A program made the position numbers and the translations under genes. A stretch of 50,826 nt of DNA from an uncultured Alphaproteobacteria bacterium (lineage in GTDB: Bacteria > Pseudomonadota > Alphaproteobacteria > CAAHEQ01 > UBA3637), in contig CALXVS010000009.1 of the NCBI GenBank assembly GCA_944392145.1, positions 1-50,826 on the forward strand, given 5' to 3'. The first letter of the stretch is position 1. The number at the start of each line of letters is the position of its first letter. Shown here one piece after another: positions 40,749-50,826 of this stretch. The notes under the pieces were generated by a model. That model made no database searches. It was not told the DNA's origin and saw only the letters and a program-made list of their open reading frames with translations.

Positions 40749-40934
40749 TTATTCGGCCTTGGCCTTAACAATAACATCCTTTTTATTATACGTACCGCAG
40801 GATTCACATACATGATGCGGGCGAACCAATTCACCGCATTTAGGACATTGGACACATGTGTTTGTTTCCAAGGCATGGTGCGAACGACGCATGTTTTTCT
40901 TTGATTTTGAAGTTTTCTTTTTAGGTACAGCCAT
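40749..40934 (-). CDS. rpmF: 50S ribosomal protein L32
   Basis: 61 residues. The start '[22 protein letters not shown]' region and four zinc Cys ('CPKCGELV', 'CESCGTYN') are L32. The ATG at 40934 with GAGAG is used. It heads rpmF-plsX-fabH-ihfA-merR; the DUF177 gene that often precedes rpmF is absent. Confidence 0.95.
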   Translation of the reverse strand: MAVPKKKTSKSKKNMRRSHHALETNTCVQCPKCGELVRPHHVCESCGTYNKKDVIVKAKAE

Positions 40935-40997
40935 TTTATACTCTCTTATCTTAAATATTGCAGCACCCAATCGGTGCCATTTTGTAAACAGAGTTTT

Positions 40998-41026
40998 TTT
41001 ATATACAATTTTTATTTATTTTGCAA
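40998..41026 (-). promoter_or_regulatory. sigma-70 promoter of rpmF operon
   Basis: On the minus strand TTGCAA (41021-41026), 17 bp, TATAAA (40998-41003), ~64 nt before rpmF. Confidence 0.65.
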
Positions 41027-41092
41027 GCCCTTTTTGCGCTTTCTCCAAAAAAAGAGCATTCAAAAGCGTTTTTATAAAAAAACAATCAATTT

Positions 41093-47516
<6,424 letters not shown>

Positions 47517-47528
47517 AAATCCCTCCGG

Positions 47529-48281
47529 TTATTTTTCCGAACGCTGCGGTCCGATAATATGCTGCAATTTTATCAACCATGGCGACCCGGCCCCTCGGGC
47601 AGCAAGGGCCGCCTCAACCTCGCGGGCCTGAGATGTCATCCCCAGCATCGTATAGCAAACACCCAACCGATAATAAGCCTCAAACACTTGATCCGAATCG
47701 GAATAATGCCGAATAACTTCTTGAAACCGATTCATAGCCGGTAACGGATCCTGCCGTTTTAAATAATACCGGCCAACCGCCAACTCTTGTCCGGCCAAAT
47801 GATTTTGAATCAACTTTAATTTTTCCAACACATCGGGTGTATAAATCGTATCAGGGAACCGTGCCAATAAATCCCGAAAAGTCTGTAATGCTAAAACCGT
47901 CATTTTTTGATCGCGACGAATATCAGAAATTTGTTCGTAATAACAAAGCCCTTTCAAATAATACGCATAAGGTGTATTTCGGTTACCCGGGTGCAGCTGA
48001 ATAAACCGATCCAACGCCAAAACGGCATCGTCGTATTCGTTTTTTTGATAAAAGGCATAGGCCGACATGATTTGGGCACGCCCCGACCAAATGGAATACG
48101 GATGTTGTCGCTCAACTTCATCAAAATATTTTGACGCTCCCGCATAATCGTGCGCCGCAAAAGCTTCATACCCTTTTTGATAAAGAGCCTCGGGTGTCAT
48201 ATCCGGAATGCCTTTATCCGTTGTGCTGCATCCAACAAGTGCTAATAAAACCACTGCCGGAAACAAAAACTGTTTTGCCAT
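47529..48281 (-). CDS. bamD: outer-membrane assembly lipoprotein BamD
   Basis: 250 residues. A lipobox L15-V-G-C18 marks lipidation, and five TPR-like helices follow ('PEALYQKGYEAFAAHDYAGASKYFDEVERQHPYS' region, 'RFIQLHPGNRNTPYAYYLKGLCYYEQI' region). It is the essential BAM subunit that guides outer-membrane proteins to BamA. It heads bamD-recN-ligA-ydbH-like, as in other alphaproteobacteria for the first three genes. Confidence 0.94.
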   Translation of the reverse strand: MAKQFLFPAVVLLALVGCSTTDKGIPDMTPEALYQKGYEAFAAHDYAGASKYFDEVERQHPYSIWSGRAQIMSAYAFYQKNEYDDAVLALDRFIQLHPGNRNTPYAYYLKGLCYYEQISDIRRDQKMTVLALQTFRDLLARFPDTIYTPDVLEKLKLIQNHLAGQELAVGRYYLKRQDPLPAMNRFQEVIRHYSDSDQVFEAYYRLGVCYTMLGMTSQAREVEAALAARGAGSPWLIKLQHIIGPQRSEK

Positions 48282-48311
48282 ACTTACTCCTTTTTCGGAT
48301 TTGTTTTTCTT

Positions 48312-48340
48312 ATGCTAGCAATAAATACCGAAAATTTCAA
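48312..48340 (-). promoter_or_regulatory. sigma-70 promoter of the bamD operon
   Basis: On the minus strand TTGAAA (48335-48340), 17 bp, TAGCAT (48312-48317), ~30 nt before bamD. Confidence 0.65.
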
Positions 48341-48414
48341 CCGGAAAGGAAGAGGAACCCCTTTTTTTCCCAAAAAAAATGGCAAAAACACGATTCGTTT
48401 TTTTAAAACCCTTC

Positions 48415-48443
48415 TTGACAGGGCCATTAAAACGATTTAAAAC
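48415..48443 (+). promoter_or_regulatory. promoter of pckG
   Basis: TTGACA (48415-48420), 17 bp, TAAAAC (48438-48443), ~40 nt before the start codon. Confidence 0.55.
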
Positions 48444-48481
48444 AATCATCATCGGGGCTAAAAAAAATAAGGAGAAGAATC

Positions 48482-50290
48482 ATGAGTCAATTTCCCACAA
48501 CAAATAAAAAAGTCATTGACTGGGTCAATGACATCGCGGCACTGACCCAACCCAAAGCCATTCATTGGTGTGACGGATCGGCCGCGGAAAATAAAAAAAT
48601 ATGCGATTTATTGGTTCAAAACGGCACCTTTATCCGATTGAATCCTGAAAAGCGACCAGGGTGTTATCTGGCACGATCGCATCCCAAGGATGTTGCCCGT
48701 GTTGAAAGTCGCACGTTTATTTGCAGTGAAACAGAAAAACAAGCCGGTCCGACAAACAATTGGGCAAACCCTGAAAAAATGAAAAAAACGCTTGGCGCTT
48801 TATTAAAGGGATGCATGCGCGGCCGCACACTTTATGTTGTGCCGTTTTCCATGGGGCCTTTGGGATCGCCGATTGCCCAAATCGGTATAGAAATTACAGA
48901 TTCACCCTATGTTGTCGCCAATATGCGCATTATGACCCGCATGGGGATAAAGGTATGGGATGTCTTAAAAGACGGTGATTTTGTGAAATGCCTGCATTCA
49001 GTCGGTCATCCGTTAAAAGAGGGGGAAACAGACGTTCCATGGCCCTGCAATCCCGAAAATACATATATTACCCATTTTCCCCAATCCCGCGAAATTATCT
49101 CGTTCGGCAGCGGTTACGGCGGAAATGCACTGTTGGGTAAAAAATGCCTGGCCCTGCGCATTGCCAGCACCATGGCCGCCGAAGAAGGATGGTTGGCTGA
49201 ACACATGTTGATTGTGGGGCTAAAGCAAAAGCAAATGAAAAAACCGGTTTATTTGGCCGCTGCTTTTCCCAGTGCCTGTGGCAAAACGAACATGGCTATG
49301 TTGATTCCGCCAAAGGAATTGTCTGATTGGAATGTATCCACCGTCGGTGATGATATCGCGTGGATTAAACCCAAAAACGGCCGCTTATATGCTATTAATC
49401 CCGAGGCAGGCTTTTTCGGGGTTGCCCCGGGAACGTCGGTAAAAACAAATAAAAATGCGTTGGAGTCCTGCCGCAAAAATACGATTTTTACTAATGTAGC
49501 TTTGACCGACGACGGCGACGTGTGGTGGGAAGGGATGACCGATACACCCCCGAAACACCTGATTGATTGGCAGGGCAACGATTGGACACCTGACTCTATG
49601 ACACCGGCGGCTCATCCGAATTCGCGCTTTACGGCACCGCTGCAAAACTGTCCGATTTTGGATAAAAATTGGAACAACCCCGACGGGGTGGAAATCGGCG
49701 CCTTTATTTTCGGTGGCCGATTGGCAACCAATACGCCATTGGTTTATCAATCGTTCAACTGGACACACGGCGTGTATCTGGCCAGTATTATGGGATCCGA
49801 AAAAACGGCCGCTGCCGAAGGAATGGCGGGTGAAATCCGGCGCGATCCGATGGCCATGCTGCCGTTTTGCGGCTATAACATGGGGGATTATTGGGCACAT
49901 TGGCTGAACGTTGGCGCAAAACTGGCCGTCAAACCGCCGATTTTCCGTGTCAACTGGTTCCGAAAAGGAGCCGACGGACATTTCCTGTGGCCCGGTTTCG
50001 GTGACAACATGCGGGTATTAAAATGGATTGTCGGACGCATAAACGGCACAGCCCATGCCCAAGAATCAGTTGTCGGTCTGATGCCCGATCAAACAGATTT
50101 GACCTTAAAAGGCTTGCACATCTCCGATGCGGTGTTTCAGGAGTTGATGTCCGTCAACGCCGCGGTTGCGTTGCAAGACGTGGCAGCCCAACGGGACTTT
50201 TATAAACCGTTTGTAAAACAAAAAACATTGCCTCCCGAATTTAATGCCGAATTGGATTTATTGGAAATGCGGTTAAAGCGATCGGTATAA
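48482..50290 (+). CDS. pckG: GTP-dependent phosphoenolpyruvate carboxykinase
   Basis: 602 residues. '[10 protein letters not shown]' and '[15 protein letters not shown]' start the family, the P-loop-like '[13 protein letters not shown]' binds nucleotide, 'VGDDIAWI' holds the metal and 'FFGVAPGT', '[19 protein letters not shown]' are typical of the GTP class. It converts oxaloacetate and GTP to PEP and CO2. Most alphaproteobacteria have the ATP form, so the GTP form hints at lineage or transfer. AAGGAGAA precedes the ATG. Confidence 0.95.
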   Translation: MSQFPTTNKKVIDWVNDIAALTQPKAIHWCDGSAAENKKICDLLVQNGTFIRLNPEKRPGCYLARSHPKDVARVESRTFICSETEKQAGPTNNWANPEKMKKTLGALLKGCMRGRTLYVVPFSMGPLGSPIAQIGIEITDSPYVVANMRIMTRMGIKVWDVLKDGDFVKCLHSVGHPLKEGETDVPWPCNPENTYITHFPQSREIISFGSGYGGNALLGKKCLALRIASTMAAEEGWLAEHMLIVGLKQKQMKKPVYLAAAFPSACGKTNMAMLIPPKELSDWNVSTVGDDIAWIKPKNGRLYAINPEAGFFGVAPGTSVKTNKNALESCRKNTIFTNVALTDDGDVWWEGMTDTPPKHLIDWQGNDWTPDSMTPAAHPNSRFTAPLQNCPILDKNWNNPDGVEIGAFIFGGRLATNTPLVYQSFNWTHGVYLASIMGSEKTAAAEGMAGEIRRDPMAMLPFCGYNMGDYWAHWLNVGAKLAVKPPIFRVNWFRKGADGHFLWPGFGDNMRVLKWIVGRINGTAHAQESVVGLMPDQTDLTLKGLHISDAVFQELMSVNAAVALQDVAAQRDFYKPFVKQKTLPPEFNAELDLLEMRLKRSV

Positions 50291-50296
50291 GGGATA

Positions 50297-50331
50297 TAAA
50301 AAGCGGCACCAAACGGTGCCGCTTTTTTAAT
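50297..50331 (+). terminator. terminator of pckG
   Basis: AAAAGCGGCACC and GGTGCCGCTTTT form a perfect stem with a short AAAC loop and a T-run. Confidence 0.9.
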
Positions 50332-50390
50332 ACTATTTGACCTGGCAATCTCTTTATTTTTTCATAATTGAATTACCACGCTGTTGTTGT

Positions 50391-50609
50391 TTATTCCATA
50401 ATATCTGTGGATTCTTCATTTTCTTTTCTTATCTGGCAATACACTCCTAACCAACCGGCATCACAAGTGCAATCCCATCTATCACTATTAAGTATTCCAT
50501 GTCCATTACAATCCGAATTCCAACATCCGATATACCCTGAACTGCCATTATCACATTGATATCCATCATACTTACGAACGCAAGAATTCAGATAACATGA
50601 ATTCCGCTT
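50391..50609 (-). pseudogene. 3' remnant of a Cys-rich EGF-like protein
   Basis: An open frame of 72 codons without a start codon, preceded in frame by two stops at 50610-50615. It reads Cys-rich modules with EGF spacing ('CDNGSSGYIGCWNSDCNGHG', 'CTCDAGWLGVYC') and ends DIME before TAA. There is no hydrophobic or pilin part. The 5' part is missing and repeat DNA starts ~30 bp beyond the stops. It is probably the surviving end of a gene like that at 21.4-23.5 kb. Confidence 0.6.
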
Positions 50610-50644
50610 TTATTACCCTTGACGCCCCACCAAAATAAGGCATC

Positions 50645-50738
50645 ATCGTCCCGAATGCCCGATCGGAAAGAACCTGACGAGAGGGGCTAAACCACCGTAG
50701 GGGATTTCGCTTCAATCGTCATCAACCCAGATAATAAA
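50645..50738 (+). repeat. dispersed GC-rich repeat (third copy)
   Basis: ATCGTCCCGAATGCCCGATC, then GGAAAG, TGACG and, at the end, TTTCGCTTCAATCGTCATC. The reverse of 24030-24110 has CCCGAATGCCCGAC, AAAGGG, TGACG and TTTTCTCTATTGTCATC in the same order. Divergence is high. It borders the remnant EGF-like gene. Confidence 0.5.
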
Positions 50739-50826
50739 AAAAATAAGTTTAAGTATTATTTATTTTATAAGTCATTGAAAGTATTTATAGATTTCATCTT
50801 GGCATTTAAGGTTATGATGATTTTTC
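50739..50826. other. AT-rich right end
   Basis: I see no gene or repeat in the last ~90 bp. Confidence 0.4.

Overview
The window reads as an alphaproteobacterial chromosome carrying an integrated mobile element. Lineage clues are a MipZ-type division ATPase, the order rpmF-plsX-fabH-ihfA-merR, the order bamD-recN-ligA, an mlaE-mlaF-radA-cvpA cluster, and an RpoH promoter of the alphaproteobacterial CTTG-N18-CCTATAT type in front of htpG. The DNA is moderately AT-rich. A Cys-rich protein with an unusual type IV prepilin-like N-terminus (GRSMIEMLG instead of GFTLIEL) resembles proteins I associate with uncultured, gut-type Alphaproteobacteria. That placement is from memory and moderate in confidence.

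Region 1 (1 to about 11,400) is a phage-like element next to a tRNA-Pro gene. Reading leftwards from the tRNA it has a small ORF, a DUF2924 protein and a large serine recombinase; a sigma-like regulator; a replication-type operon ending in a DUF6362 protein; a metK (SAM synthetase); a GC-rich segment resembling a lambda-type cos site; a ParB-domain/adenine methyltransferase; four small unknown proteins; a GmrSD-like DUF262/HNH nuclease; and, facing the other way, a DUF3489 protein. No terminase, capsid, portal, tail or lysis gene is visible. The element could be a truncated prophage or a cos-carrying phage satellite with a defence gene at one end. Two operons begin with the same ~35-nt leader, and three genes have their ribosome-binding site in the 3' arm of a hairpin.

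Region 2 (11.4-24.2 kb) holds tRNA-Pro, a MarR regulator divergent from a small gene, two nitroreductase-family proteins, a periplasmic HExxH protein, xthA, nadK, argS, an XRE regulator, a small unknown protein, accB-accC and the Cys-rich prepilin-like protein. Upstream of the latter lie a promoter/leader module also present near 35.8 kb, a 32-bp perfect palindrome and a dispersed repeat.

Region 3 (24.2-35.6 kb) is housekeeping: an mlaE-mlaF-radA-cvpA-cdd-rlmH-membrane protein operon, mipZ-pgm, htpG and a PreT/GltD-like flavoprotein. Region 4 (35.6-38 kb) has a candidate structured RNA, an ELM1-family protein with a hydrolase-like lipoprotein, and a complete transcription unit for an 11-residue Cys-containing peptide whose promoter is back to back with that of the lipoprotein. 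Region 5 (38-50.3 kb) is merR-ihfA-fabH-plsX-rpmF, then bamD-recN-ligA-ydbH-like, then GTP-type PEP carboxykinase. The right end holds a broken EGF-like Cys-rich gene and another copy of the dispersed repeat.

The least explained signals are the satellite-like element with its shared leaders, the 11-aa microgene, and the duplicated promoter/leader module that drives a Cys-rich surface protein at one locus and a probable non-coding RNA at the other.
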